Assembly (NCBI GenBank): GCA_905221605.1
Contig: CAJNDS010002109.1
Span: 401,168 to 465,167, forward strand
Length of the DNA stretch: 64,000 bases
DNA from: Symbiodinium natans
Taxonomy: Eukaryota > Sar > Dinophyceae > Suessiales > Symbiodiniaceae
Reading direction: 5' to 3'
How positions within the stretch are numbered: the first letter of the stretch is position 1; each line of letters opens with the position of its first letter. Below the pieces are notes generated by a model. The model saw only the letters and a list, made by a program, of their open reading frames with translations. It searched no databases and was not told the origin of the DNA. Below are positions 7,669 to 19,000 of the stretch, piece after piece. The position numbers were made by a program, and so were the translations under genes.

Positions 7669-7783
7669 CTTGGTAGCCCAGTGGTACCCTGTACCCAGTT
7701 TAGGGTTTAGGGTTTTTGCTCTGGGTTCCCTTATAAAATAACCAACCCCCAAGAAGGGTCCCCTTATTGCGGGCTACCCTAAG
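7669..7783 (+). mobile_element. Family A element, copy 1 (worn)
   Basis: Starts CTTGGTAGCCCAGTGGTACC and ends GGGCTACCCTAAG. The core GGGTTCCCTTATAAAATAACC is shared with the other copies. Two TTTAGGG units lie in the interior. No target duplication is visible. Confidence 0.6.
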
Positions 7784-8214
7784 CCCCCAGACCGTACGTC
7801 CAAGGCCAGCCCTAGAAAGCCCTAAATACCCTGAACCCTAAACCCTAAACCCTAAGCCCTAAACCCTAAACCCCAAGCCCCAAGCCCTAAACCCTAAACC
7901 CCAAGCCCTAAACCCTAAACCCCAAGCCCCAAGCCCCAAGCCCCAAACCCTAAACCCTAAACCCTAAACCCTAAACCCTAAACCCCAAGCCCGAAAATCC
8001 CTTCTGTAGGAGTATGCCCTTCAGCGCACGCTGGAGCAGAGCATGCGCCATGGCGCGAAGATGTTCGGTCGGGGGTTCAGAGGTGGGGGATTTTCTAGAC
8101 TTCAGAGGGCTTGCCCTAACCCTAAACCCTAAACCCTAAACCCCAAACCCCAAACCCCAAACCCTAAACCCTAAACCCTTGGGTTGTTGAGATGCTTGTT
8201 TTTGTGGCACAACA

Positions 8215-8303
8215 TGTTCCCCTTATACTAACAGTCCTGAAAGGGGATTGTAGTAACCCCCTAGAATAATCCCTATCAAGGACTGTTAGTATAAGAGGGA
8301 ACA
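8215..8303 (+). mobile_element. Family D inverted-repeat element, copy 1
   Basis: TGTTCCCCTTATACTAACAG at the left matches the reverse complement of the right end with one or two differences. A second copy lies at 26050-26182. Confidence 0.65.
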
Positions 8304-8423
8304 TCCCAACGTTCAACCCCCAAGGCTATCCACTCCCTTCATCCTCACATGGCGCTTGAGATCACGCCCTGCCCGAAGCCTTTAGCCACCAAACGGTTCA
8401 CCTCATGGCCCCAAGCCTAAGTA

Positions 8424-8520
8424 ATATAAGGGTCGGGACAATTACGAATAGTTTGCCCGGCCTTGTGGTCCCTATAGAGGCATACTATAATAAACACCCC
8501 AAAACCCTATTCTTGTTTTT
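8424..8520 (+). mobile_element. Family C element, copy 1 (diverged)
   Basis: Contains GGGTCGGGACAATTACGAAT, TTGTGGTCCCTATA, CATACTATAATA and CCCAAAACCCTATTC in the order seen in the other four family C copies. Confidence 0.45.
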
Positions 8521-9016
8521 GGTTTGTACAGATGCATGTGTCTAAGGGCATATGTCTGTCAGTTTGCTTGTCTTAAGTTGAAGCTTCTCTAGTGCATGTT
8601 GGCCGTCGAAGGCAGGGATCAGGATCAACGCGGGACTCTTGGGTGCGCGTGCCTGCGCAGCATGTCCCTAAACCCTAAACCCTAAACCCTAAACCCTAAA
8701 CCCTAAACCCTAAACCCTAAACCCTAAACCTAAGAACTCTATAAACGCTAAACCCTAAACCCAAGGCCCTTTCTCTTTTCGGGTGGGCTCAGGGTTTACG
8801 GCTCATGGGTTTATAGGTTTGATGGAGGGGTTAGGGCTTAGGGCAACCCGAAGCCCTAAACCCTAAACCCTTGGGGTTTCGGAGTAGCATGTAGGGTTTA
8901 GTGTGCCCTTTTGGGCTAAACCCTAAACCCTAAACCCTAAACCCTAAAGCCTAAACCTTAAACCCCAAACCCCAAACCCTAAACCCTAAACCCTAAACCC
9001 TAAACCCCCCTTTTGG

Positions 9017-9122
9017 GCCAAACTCCGGAAGCCCAGGGGTGAGCTGCAGCTCGAGGATTCGGACATCGACTGGGCGATTGCTGCCAGTCTTGCCGAGCAC
9101 GAGGAGGTTTCGGAGGGGTCCA
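9017..9122 (+). CDS. Candidate exon encoding a ubiquitin-interacting-type motif
   Basis: A GC-rich open island between telomere arrays reads ...GELQLEDSDIDWAIAASLAE then HEEVSEG. Acidic residues followed by A-I-A-A-S-L and acidic residues fit the ubiquitin-interacting motif pattern (acidic, x, hydrophobic, Ala, Ser, hydrophobic, acidic). Splice borders cannot be fixed. No neighbouring exon could be joined, so the gene is unknown. The motif may be coincidental in so short a stretch. Confidence 0.35.
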
Positions 9123-9319
9123 TAGCTAGGCTTTTAGGGTTTAGGGTCTAAGGGTTTAGGGTTTGGGGGTTTAGGGTTTAGGGGTTTAGGGGTTTGGAGG
9201 TTTGGGGGTTTAGGGGTTTGGGGGTTTGGGGGTTTGGGGGTTTAGGGTTTAGGGTTTGGGGGTTTCGGGTAAGAAACACGGGCCCTTTGTCTATGGCGCC
9301 TTGCCTCCTGTAAGGAGTT

Positions 9320-9410
9320 GGTTCTGAAGTACGGGCCCTGGGGTTGAAAAGGGTATATCGCGGGGAAAATAAGGGATCCCCGTTTGAGGGCCCCTACAGA
9401 AGGGCATGAA
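9320..9410 (+). mobile_element. Family I element, copy 1
   Basis: The order GGTTCTGAAGTACGGGCCC, AAAGGGTATA, then GAGGGCCC with AGAAGG matches the copies at 34097 and 38082. The ends are worn. Confidence 0.4.
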
Positions 9411-9775
9411 GCTACACTTAGGTTGGGTTCAGAGTGTTGGGTTTTTTGCGTTTTAGGGTTCAGGGTCTAGGGTCTTTTAGGGTTTTAGGGTCTTGGGTTG
9501 AGGGTTTCGAGGTTTTAGGGTTCTAGGGCTAGGGTTTTTAGGGCTTAGGGTTTTAGGGTTTTGGGTGTCTTTTTTTGGTGTTGGGGGGCGGTTGGGTTTT
9601 ATGATTTAAGAGCTTTAGGCTTTCAGTTTTTCGGGGTTTTGGGGGTTTTAGGGTTTTAGGGACGTGGTGGCAAGCGACAAGAGATGCCTCGAAACCCATG
9701 GCCTGCGCTGCCCATCCTTGGTTGAGGCAGGCGTGGCACCGCTGAGCTTGATGGAGCAGGCTTGACAGAACTTCG

Positions 9776-9920
9776 CCCTTCGCCGTGAAATCCTGCGAAG
9801 ATACAAGAAGATGATTGTTCTTCCGCAGGCCCTGCGAAGGGATGTTGCTGAGTTTGAAGAGCCAACATCCAAAACGCCGCCTGGCTTTCATCGAACACTG
9901 AGGCAGTTATTTCCTGACAG
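9776..9920 (+). CDS. Candidate exon (Arg-rich, helical)
   Basis: An open island reading REILRRYKKMIVLPQALRRD then VAEFEEPTSK and PPGFHRTLRQLFPD. Composition is protein-like and GC-rich, unlike the flanking arrays. There is no recognised domain and no join to other exons. Confidence 0.3.
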
Positions 9921-10961
9921 AGCTTGTGTGTGTCCCCCCCTAAAGCCTAAACCCTACACCCTAAACCCTAAACCCGGATGCAGATGCTGCAGACTGGGAT
10001 TGCATTCGCGTATGCAGCTGCTGGATCTTGGCACGAGTAGTGAGACTCTGGAAGTCTGCCCCCTCTGTGGCGAAGTCGAGATCGACGTAGCCGACCCGCC
10101 AAGCAAGGCCTGGGAATGACGCGCCACCCACTGGTGCCCCTTCCCTGGCTCCCAAATGGGGTCAACAAGGGTAGGAACAAGGGTAGGAGGGCTAGAAGTG
10201 AAACTATTGAAGCTGTAGAAGCTATTTCGGGTGTTAGGGTTTCGGGTCTAGGGTTTAAAGGGATGTAGACTCTATGTATGCCCTAAAAGCCCCAATTCCG
10301 TGATCCATATCCCTTCGTGACCCGATTGTTGAAGGAAGGAATGGGATAGTCTAAGCCCTAAACTCTATAACCTCAAACCCTAAACCCTTAAACTCTTTGT
10401 CCCGAAGCTCTAGAACTCTAATCTCAAGCCCTCAACCCCAAATCTATAACCCTAAACCCTAGATTGAACTCTATATCCATAACCCTAAACACGAATCCAA
10501 AACTCGATGGCGTAAACTCCAGAACAGTACACCCGCCTTTTCCAAAACCCCAAACCCTTCAAGCCTTATCAGCCCTAAGCCCCAAGCCCTAAGCCCTAAG
10601 CCCTAAACCCTAAACCCTAAACCCTAAACCCTAAACCCTAAACCCTAAACCTCCAAGCAGGGAGCGCTGCCGGAGGAGGTGGAGGAGGTGGTCGAGCTGG
10701 GAGGGTGCCTCGCTCGCCCTGGAGCCCTCAAGACTCCGGTCGCGGAAAATGTAGGCATTTACTAGGACGCAGAGTAGGTTAGTAACTTAAGTGCATGCTA
10801 TAGATATGATCTCAACTCTAACTCGGAGCCAGGGTTGGCAAGTGTATACTATAGATATGATTTCAACAATAACTTAGACCATTACTGCATTGGTTTAGGG
10901 GTTGGGCTCCCCAAAAAGCCCTTTAAACCGGGCCAGTTCATGGATTGGGGGAATATGGAGA

Positions 10962-11078
10962 CTTGGAGCGCAGTGGTGCCTTTTGACCATTTGTTTTTTG
11001 CAGTTTTTGAGTTCCCTGATAAAGCAACCAACCCAAGAACGGGTGCCCTTGTTTTGAAATCGTTTCTGGGCTACCAGG
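10962..11078 (+). mobile_element. Family A element, copy 6 (diverged), directly before a family B copy
   Basis: CTTGGAGCGCAGTGGTGCC at the left, a TTCCCTGATAAAGCAACCAACCC-like core and GGGCTACCAGGA at the right follow the family A layout. Family B copy 1 starts 6 bp later. Confidence 0.5.
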
Positions 11079-11083
11079 AAGAT

Positions 11084-11191
11084 CTAAGACCCAGAGTAGG
11101 CCCTTATTCCCATTTTTAGGGTTTGGTTACCTTACAAGCCCCTTCAGACCAAAAAGGGACCCTTTCCTTCCTAGGTTACTCTTGGGTTTAG
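11084..11191 (+). mobile_element. Family B element, copy 1
   Basis: CTAAGACCCAGAGTAGG at the left and GTTACTCTTGGGTTTAG at the right are imperfect inverted repeats. The inner part carries the family core AAAAAGGGACCCTTT and TTCCTAG. Confidence 0.65.
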
Positions 11192-11814
11192 AAGATTTAA
11201 GGATTACGGATTTTAGGGTTTAAAGATTTAGGGTTTTAGGCTGTTTAGCGGATGAAACTTCAGGACTCGGACCTAAGCAAGACTGTAGTTGTTGAAATAT
11301 TTGCATGAAATTTGGCTGCGAAGATCGGGTTTAGGGTGTAGGGTTTTGTGCGACAAGCACTCAAATTGGGGTTCAAGCATGGTAAGCCTGTGCTTATACT
11401 GACCCCCAAAACCCCAACAGCCTAAATATCCTTAGTCCCCAAATCCCTAAACCCTCAAACCCCACCACCACCCCAAGCCTTACATCCAAAGACTCAGCCC
11501 AAATGTCCGAAGAAAGGCTTGTGGCGAGCGAAGAGGCTCAGTTGCGCTGGGCTCCTCCGGCCTATCTTTAATGAGGGTCTCAGGGTTTAAGGTAAGCCCT
11601 AAACTCGAAACCCGAAACCCTAAACAGGCTTCAGGGTGTTTTGGGTCGTCAGGACTTGGGGGTCGAAGGTTGAAAGGCCTTCAGGGGAAAGGGCTTCAGA
11701 GAGTTCAGGGCTTAGTGATCTTTGTGGTGTTCAATGGGTTTCAGGCTTTGTGGTTGGGGACTGAAGGAGGCGTTTCAGGTTTCGGGTATAGGGTGTAGAG
11801 GCTAAACCCTAAGC

Positions 11815-11920
11815 CCGAAGCCCTAAACCCTAAACCCTAAACCCTAAACCCTAAACCCTAAACCCTAAACCCTAAACCCTAAACCCTAAACCCTAAACCC
11901 TAAACCCTAAACCCTAAACC
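11815..11920 (+). repeat. CCCTAAA array
   Basis: About 15 uninterrupted heptamers of the plant/dinoflagellate telomere type, in the CCCTAAA orientation, far from any visible chromosome end. Confidence 0.9.
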
Positions 11921-11930
11921 TTGAGGATTT

Positions 11931-12023
11931 CGGTGCCCAAGCACTGCCATGGGGTCATGGCGGCCAGCAGCACGTGCAGAGCACCATGGGCGTCATCCAC
12001 ACCATCGTAGGCAAACTTGAAGC
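11931..12023 (-). CDS. Candidate minus-strand exon
   Basis: Between two CCCTAAA arrays the minus strand is open and protein-like (FKFAYDGVDDAHGALHVLLA then AMTPWQCLGTEIL). The plus strand is less convincing here. Function and borders are unknown. Confidence 0.3.
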
Positions 12024-12208
12024 CTTTAGTCCCTAAACCCTAAACCCTAAACCCTAAACCCTAAACCCTAAACCCTAAACCCAAAAAACCTCCCCCCTAA
12101 GCCCTATACCCTCAACCCTGAGCCCGAAACCCGAAAAATTCTAAACCCAGAAGGCAGCTGCGCACCCATCTGCAACAGTCCACATGCCTCAGCCAGAGCA
12201 GTAACTGC

Positions 12209-12319
12209 CTTGGTAGCCCAGTGGTACCCGTTTCCCTTTTTTGGGTTCAAGGTTCCCTTATAAAGTAACCAACCCAAAAAGGGGTGCCCTTATTGCAATA
12301 TGGTTACTGGGCTACTAAG
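12209..12319 (+). mobile_element. Family A element, copy 2, with 4-bp target duplication
   Basis: CTTGGTAGCCCAGTGGTACC at the left and GGGCTACTAAG at the right are near-perfect terminal inverted repeats. CTGC flanks it on both sides (12205-12208 and 12320-12323). It is the best-preserved copy outside a recognised gene. Confidence 0.8.
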
Positions 12320-14129
12320 CTGCAGAACCTAAACCTATAGCTAGACACCCCTTAAACCCTAACCTCACATCCGTACAAGCATTCAGAACTCCCTTGAGGT
12401 TTGGGTTTAGGGGTTGAAGGTTTAGTGTTTATGGTTCAGGGTTTAGTGTTTATGGTTTAGGGTTTAGGGGTTGAGGGTTGGCTTAAGAGCTCAGGGCATG
12501 GCGTTCCTTTTTTCCTGCTGTTTACCTTAGGCCCTGCACTCTATAAACCCTAAACCCTACGCCCTAATGGAGTTTGACCTCGAGGGCCCTCATAGGCAAG
12601 AAAAAGTCCGCAAACCACGATTTCCTGGGGCCCAGCCCCGGGTCCTACTGATCGCCCTTGATTGTGAAGGCTGCGGTCTCCGGTTGCCTTATGAACCGGT
12701 AACCCTGGCTTCTTCCAACCCTAGACCCAAAACCCAAAACCCTAAACCCTAAGCCCTATATCCCTAAACCCTAAACCCTAAACCCTAAACCCTAATTAAG
12801 CCCTAAACCCTAAACCCTAAACCCTAAACCCTAAACCCCCTTTCATTCCTAGGCGACTCCTGTGCCCAGTCTCAGGCCCTGGAGGCGAGCCTCCGGCAAC
12901 CCCAGCCGGCGATCCAAGCCTGAGGTTCACAGCTTTTTTCTTCAGGGCATCCAGCCTTTCGGGTGTTTTTTGTTGTTTTTAGGGGGGGTTTAGGGTTTAG
13001 GGTTTAGGGTTTAGGGTCTAGGGTTTAGGGTTTAGGGTTTAGGGTTGAGGATTTAGGGTTTAGGGTTTAGGGTTAGGATTCCGTGTTTTTATAATACGGG
13101 GAGCTTTAATAAGGTTTGTAGCGCTATTAGGGGAGAAAGCGTTTGGGGTTTTCTAGGGTTCAGGGCATCATGTTGACTGGGTTGGAGGTTTGAGGTCTTC
13201 AGGCTTTCCATTTAAGATTTTCAGGGTTTTTAGGTCTGTTGGGTTTAGGGTTTAGGGTTTGGGGTTTAGGGTTTAGGGTTGAGGGTTTGGGGCTTAGGGT
13301 TTAGGGTTTAGGGTTTAGGGGGTTTAGCATTTTGCCAGTAGAGCATCTAGCTTGTAGAATGTGGCCAGGCTGACCTGGCCGTGCTGCGCGCAAGAGTGAG
13401 AAGAAAAGCGTGCTCGAATCTTGGTGCTGAGTCCACGAAGTCAGCGCTTTTGTGCATATCCAAGGTACACTTTCGTGATTTCTGCCCTGGCATTCGCCTC
13501 TTGGCCCAAACCCTAAACACAAAAACCTACAATCCCTGAACCCTAATTCCGAAACCCTGATTAAACCCCAAAACCGGGTCTAGGGCTAAATAGCTTCGAT
13601 TCCTTGTGAGACCCTAAACCCTAAACCCTGAACCCTAAACCCTGAGGTTGTTTTCCGATCACCCGGCCGCGGGCTGCTCACGGGCTACTCGCCGCTCGTG
13701 GTGATCTTGGCCCCTCAGACGCAGACCCCCTCCAGGACCCTAAACCATCCCAAGCCCTAAACCCTAAACATAGCCAGAAGCCCCAACTAAACGCTTTGCC
13801 CTAAACCCTAAACCCTAAACCAAAAACCCTAAACCCTAAACCCTAACAACTGCCGGCAGAAGCCCTAAACCTTTTGCCTTTGCTTTTCTTTCGGGGTCTT
13901 GGCGTCCTTGATCAACAACCTCAGCCGCAAGAGCACACCAAGCCCAGAACGTCAAAGCCTCCGGGTTTAGGGTTTAGGGTGTAGGGTGTAGGGTTTAGGG
14001 TTTAGGGTTTAGGGACAATATGGAGGGAATGGAGGTTTTCCTGGGAGAATCAAGAAAACGGACAAAATGACATAAACAAAAAGCAACAACTCCACCCAGT
14101 TCAAATCTAGCTCAACACTGCAAGAGCGC

Positions 14130-14229
14130 TCACGAGAAGGAGACAGAGAGAGAGAGAGGGAGAGAGAGAGAGAGAGAGAGAGAAAGATAGAGAGAGAGAG
14201 AGAGAGTAAGAGAGAGAGAGAGAGAGAGA
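14130..14229 (+). repeat. GA-rich microsatellite
   Basis: Mostly (AG)n with occasional interruptions. It is followed within 60 bp by four poly-C runs (14287-14357). Confidence 0.9.
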
Positions 14230-14363
14230 ATCCAAAACACAACCCAAATTCCCCAAACCCCAGGCCCGGAACCCTAACCCTAACCGCCCCCCAAACCCCC
14301 CCCCCCCCCAACCCCCCCCCCCCCCCAACCCCCCCCCCCCCCAACCCCCCCCCCCCCTTGCAG

Positions 14364-14439
14364 CGCTAAGGTCATTTACGACAGCGTTTTCGGCTCCGTG
14401 CCCGGCCTAGACACTGGAAAACTGAAGGATTTCGAGTGG
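14364..14439 (+). CDS. Candidate exon after a poly-C/TTGCAG acceptor
   Basis: An open island AKVIYDSVFGSVPGLDTGKL then KDFEW follows a 70-bp C-rich tract ending TTGCAG, a textbook pyrimidine tract and AG acceptor. The family is not recognised, and neighbouring exons could not be placed. Confidence 0.4.
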
Positions 14440-15263
14440 TCAGGGGTTTAAGGTTTAGCGTTTAGGGGTTAGGGATTGAGTTTGGGTTGGGGTTTGGGCC
14501 TAGGGTCTAGGTCTAGGTAATGGTCTGCAGGCTTATAGGGTTTAGGGATGTTTGGGGTGTAAGTAGGCTTTCAGGGCGTTTTGTTGCGAAGTTTCGGGCT
14601 CATTCAGTCCAAGGCCTGCAATCAAAGGGTTTAACCCTGCTTATAGTACCCTAAACCGCCTAAACCGCCTAAACCCTAAACCCTAAACCCTAAACCCTAA
14701 ACCCTAAACCCTAAACCCTAAACCGGGCATATAGGGGTTATGATGCAACGGCATGTGGACCGCAATGCCGAAGCCCTGCTTGAATATTCGCAAGGGCTCT
14801 TCGATCTAGGATCAAGTTTAGGGTTGAAGGGTTTGGGGTTTAGGGTTCAGGGTTTAGGGTTTAGGGTATAGGGTTCAGGGTGACGTTCCGAAATGTCGCT
14901 GGTGTGTGCAGCGGTTTTGTGCTTTCTGCGCAGCTGCGAGACACATCGTGGTCTAGGAAGCTTTCCCGCTACCAGAATCTGTGCACGATGTCCACATGCC
15001 AGACATGTTGGTGGTTGAACTCTTCCCTAAACCTTAGGCCCTAGACCCTAAACCCTACTTGAACCTTCCTAAACAACCCTTAATCCCAAATCCTAGTCGA
15101 CATCAAGACTCCCTTGAGACCAACACAACTTCTCGCAGCCCTTGCCATTTCGAGGCCCTCGCCTCCGTCCCGAAGGGGGGAAACCTGGCGAAAGTCATCG
15201 GCGCCAGCGGATCCGTGTTGCGGCCGCCCCAGGGATGTAGGGTCTCGGGCATATCAAGGGACT

Positions 15264-15404
15264 AAAGGAGGGACCCTAAGAAGGAACCTCAGGAGTTATT
15301 CATGGGTTTTTAGGGGCTACTTATAGTTATTTAAGAACTATATAAGGTTTTTATAGGGGTTTTATAGGAATAAGATTAAGGGTCCTTTTAGGGGTCCCTC
15401 CTTA
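15264..15404 (+). mobile_element. Family G inverted-repeat element, copy 1
   Basis: AAAGGAGGGACCCTAAGAAGG at the left pairs with TTTTAGGGGTCCCTCCTT at the right. The interior ATATAAGGTTTTTATAGGGG and GGAATAAGATTAAGGGTCC recur in copies 2 and 3. Confidence 0.7.
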
Positions 15405-16082
15405 TACCTCTACCCAAGGTGTAGACTGCTCCTAACCCTAAGGGTCCACGTACCTTGTTGCTTTTTCTGTTTGGCCTTTACAAAGCTCCTAATATAGAAG
15501 CTTCAGTGCCATGTTGGTACTTGAGTGAGGGTAACGCTACGCAAACCCTAAGCGACAAACCCTAAACCCTACCTTGACAGAACCCCAGAACCATCTGCTT
15601 CTGTTACTCGTCCCGCTTTTCCCGAGAGAGATCGTCCGTTTTTGTTTTGGGCTTTGCGGTTCTAGGTTGCCGGGGCGTTGGGTTCACTTCGCTCTCAAAG
15701 CCTCACAACGCACGTTTATTGCAGCTTTGGCCCCACAAGAAGGTGACCAAACACAGTTTTTGGGCCACGCAAGTCCTTGTATAAGTAGAGCCCACTAGAC
15801 CGCGCCATATAGACCGTGATTCGGAATGAAACCCAAAACCTAAGCCCGAAACCCCAAAACCCTACTCGCTCCTGGCCGGCCGCGGGATGCCAACCCCTAA
15901 GTGCTCGACACAAGGAACTTAGCTCAAGTTGCCAGAATAAGGAAACCCCTAACCCTAAACCCTAAACCCTAAACCCTAAACCCTAAACCCTAAACCCTAA
16001 ACCTAAACCCCGGTATTGGGTCTATAAGATTAGGGCCGAGCTTGTGGCTGCTTGCGCCAGCTTTCCTTGCCAGACCTCTGCC

Positions 16083-19000
16083 ATGCTCTCTGTTTGGAGC
16101 ATCTCCGGGCACAGGGCGGCCGCGATACCCGTGGCTATATCCCCCTTTGGGAATATTTTTGTTTTATACGTTTGTTTACATAAAACACCCAAGAGGACAT
16201 TTTTAAAGGAATTGCTTTTTTTAAATGTTTGTTTATATATAACCCAAGAGAGGATGTTTAAACAAAATGTATTCTTTATGAAGGTTCTAAAATAAGGGGA
16301 GTATAGGTAGGGGAGCTGAGCGACGTCGCGGCCCTGAAGCGCCAACTTCGCCAGAATCTGGGTTGAGCTTCAAGGATCATTTAACGATTTCCCTTCCTTC
16401 CTTATAAAGGGAACCTATTCATAAATAGCTTTCAAAAGGTTTAAAGCACTTCTTTCCTCATGACTTTTAAGGGAACCTATTCTTAAATAATCTTCAAAAG
16501 GTTTATAAAGCACAGCTCAGGAATCTGGGGGTGCCAGTGAACTTTCAGGAGCTCCTCCATGATGGCCGGAGACTCCCTGATGATGAAGAGATAGCTGAGC
16601 CTTGGTAGCCCAGTGGTACCCTTTACCTTTCTTTGTTTTTGCTCTGGGTTCCCTTATATAATGTAGCCAACCATTATAACCAAAAAAAGGGTGCCCTTAT
16701 TATGATATTGTTACTGGGCTACCAAGGAGCCCATGGATCTGCAGTTGGTCGTATCCTCGACGTTCTGCAGCGCCGAGCTTGCATCGGAGTGCTCCGAGGC
16801 CGTCAAGAACGGCGAGGTTGAGATCGTGGATTGGCTGCTGGGAAGGCTGGGCGCGGGTGAGGTGAAATCCTTGCTGAGCTCGATACAGGACCAGTCAAGC
16901 CTCATTCTCGCCTCTACCCAGGGGCGCGTCGACCTGGTGCGATTGCTGCTGCAATTTGGGGTGGCCAAAGATTTGCCGGACCTCCAGGGCAACACTGCTC
17001 TGGTTCATGCATCTGCCTCTGGTCACGCTGGCGTGGTGCGCTTGCTGCTGGAAGTCCGCGCAGAAACGGACTCCACACACATGACACACAAGTCTGGCAA
17101 GACCGCTCTCATTCATGCATCTGCCGAAGGTCATGTCAAGGTGACTCGCTTGCTGCTGGAAGCTGGCGCGGCCAAAGACTTGAGGGATTTTCAGGGCCAG
17201 GCGGCCCTTACTCACGCATGTATTCGCGGCCATGCTCAGGTGGTGCAGCTGCTGTTGCAAGCCACTGCGGCCACAGACTTGACCGACAAGTTCGGCAGAA
17301 CAGCTCTATGTTATGCATCAGCGGAGGGCCACGCCGGGGTTACGCGCTTGCTGCTGGCAGCTGGTGCTGCCAAAAACGTGAAGGACATGAAGGGCCAGGC
17401 AGCCATTCTTCATGCGTCTCTTCGTGGCCATGCTGAAGTGGTGCAGCTGCTGTGTGAAGCCCGCGCCAAAACGGACTTGAGAGACGAGTCTGGCAAGACA
17501 GCTCTCATTCATGCATTTCTCGAGGGTCACGTCGGGATTGTGCGGTTGCTGTTGGAAGCTGGTGCGGCCACAGATGTCAGAGACAAGTCTGGCAAGACAG
17601 CTCTCATGCATGCGTCGGTGATGGACGTCGTTGAGGTGGCGCGCTTGTTGCTGAATGTCGGTTGTGCCGAAGACCTGCAAGACCGCCAGGGCAACACGGC
17701 CCCTTGGACCCAGAGTAGGCCCTTGTTCCTCTTCTTTAGAGTATAGGGTTCCCGTAATGCACCCTTCACACAGCGCACCCTTTATTCCTAGGTTACTCTT
17801 GGGTCTACTACTAATTGCTTAAGAACCCCGGAAAAATAAAAGTATCATTCCTGATTAAGGGCAATATATATATATATATATATAGGGATGACTTTTTTTT
17901 TTATTCTTTTGGGGCTCTTAACAGTAGTCTAGGCCCTCATCCACGCCTCCATCTACGGCCACGCCGAAGTGGTGGATCTTCTGCTGCAGGTCGGCGCGTC
18001 CATGGACTTGCTGGGCGCGAATGAAAGAACAGCTCCTGGCTGGGCTTTGGAGTACTATACTTTATAATACTTTTTTTGGTTTTGGGGTTCCCATTATAGC
18101 TACTTCTACCTAAAAAGTATATATTTTTTTTTCTGGGTCTACTCCAGAGGTAGGTCCTACGTAGGCCCTGAGGACATTTTTTTTTCAGATTTTCTCTTCG
18201 TGGGGTTCAAGGGAATCAGACTAGCTTGGGGCATCTTGGGGCATGCTTTCCTATGTTTTGCCTCTCAGTGGGGTTTCTTTATGGGGATCAGATGCAGGAA
18301 TGGTTGCGTTAACCTAAACCCTAAACCCTAAACCCTAAACCCTAAACCCTAAACCCTAAACCCTAAACCCTAAACCCTAAACCCTAAACCGCTTGAAGGG
18401 TGGCCATCCTAGGCCCTGGTTCATGCATCTGTCATGGGACATGAGAGCGTGGTCCGCTTACTGTGTGAAGCCGGCGCGGAAACGGACTTCGCGGACGACT
18501 TGGGCAAGACTGCTCTGCACCATGCCTCTGCCCAGGGACACTCGGCAGGCCCTTTGGGAACATTCTGTGGGTTCCCTTGTGGGGTGTTGGAGGGTCATAT
18601 TTGGGAATAACCCTAAACCCTAAACCCTAAACCCTAAACCCTATTTAAACCCCATTCAGGCAAAAACACAGAGGGCTTCATAAGGGCCATCATCCTAGGC
18701 CACATCGAGATTGCATGCTTGCTGTTGCAAGCTGGGGTGACCTTGGACTTGATGGACTGCCAGGGCAAGACGGCCCTGATGCACGCATCTGAGTCTTGGC
18801 AGCCCAGTGGTACCCTTTTCTTTTTTTTTGTGGTCCAGGGTTCCCTTTGCAAAGTAACCAGCCCAAAAAAGGGCGCCCTTATTATTATATGTTTCCTGGG
18901 CTAGCAAGGAGTGCGGATATGCTGAAATTGCGCATCTGCTGTTGGAATGCGGGGCGGGGAAAGACTTGCTGGACGCGGACGGGGGCACTGCTCTGATTCG

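Larger units (their letters stand above)
6816..9016. other. Telomere-motif-rich non-coding DNA
   Basis: CCCTAAA arrays (6808-6858, 7553-7605, 7835-7990, 8120-8178, 8668-8730, 8925-9007) alternate with unique sequence and inverted-repeat elements at 7669, 8215 and 8424. A G-run lies at 7326-7346. Short GC-rich open stretches (for example 6988-7055, acidic; 8015-8075) could be exons, but nothing supports them firmly. Confidence 0.5.
9123..16082. other. Telomere-motif-rich region with scattered coding islands
   Basis: About 7 kb without a continuous gene. It holds TTTAGGG arrays (9130-9260, 12960-13080, 13240-13320), CCCTAAA arrays (10605-10650, 11815-11920, 12030-12080, 12770-12840, 14660-14725, 15950-16005), copies of elements A, B, G and I, a GA-rich tract and poly-C runs. 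Open GC-rich islands that may be exons are listed separately where they read well. Others are 10660-10745, 12567-12700, 13640-13740, 14885-14965 (Cys-rich, CRWC then CAFC) and 15130-15260. Confidence 0.45.

Noticed and set aside
10835-11119. Open frame of 94 codons
   Set aside because: It runs straight through inverted-repeat elements A6 and B1; the residues are translated transposon sequence.
14009-14344. Minus-strand Gly/Ser/Leu-rich frame
   Set aside because: It is the GA microsatellite and poly-C tract read on the other strand.
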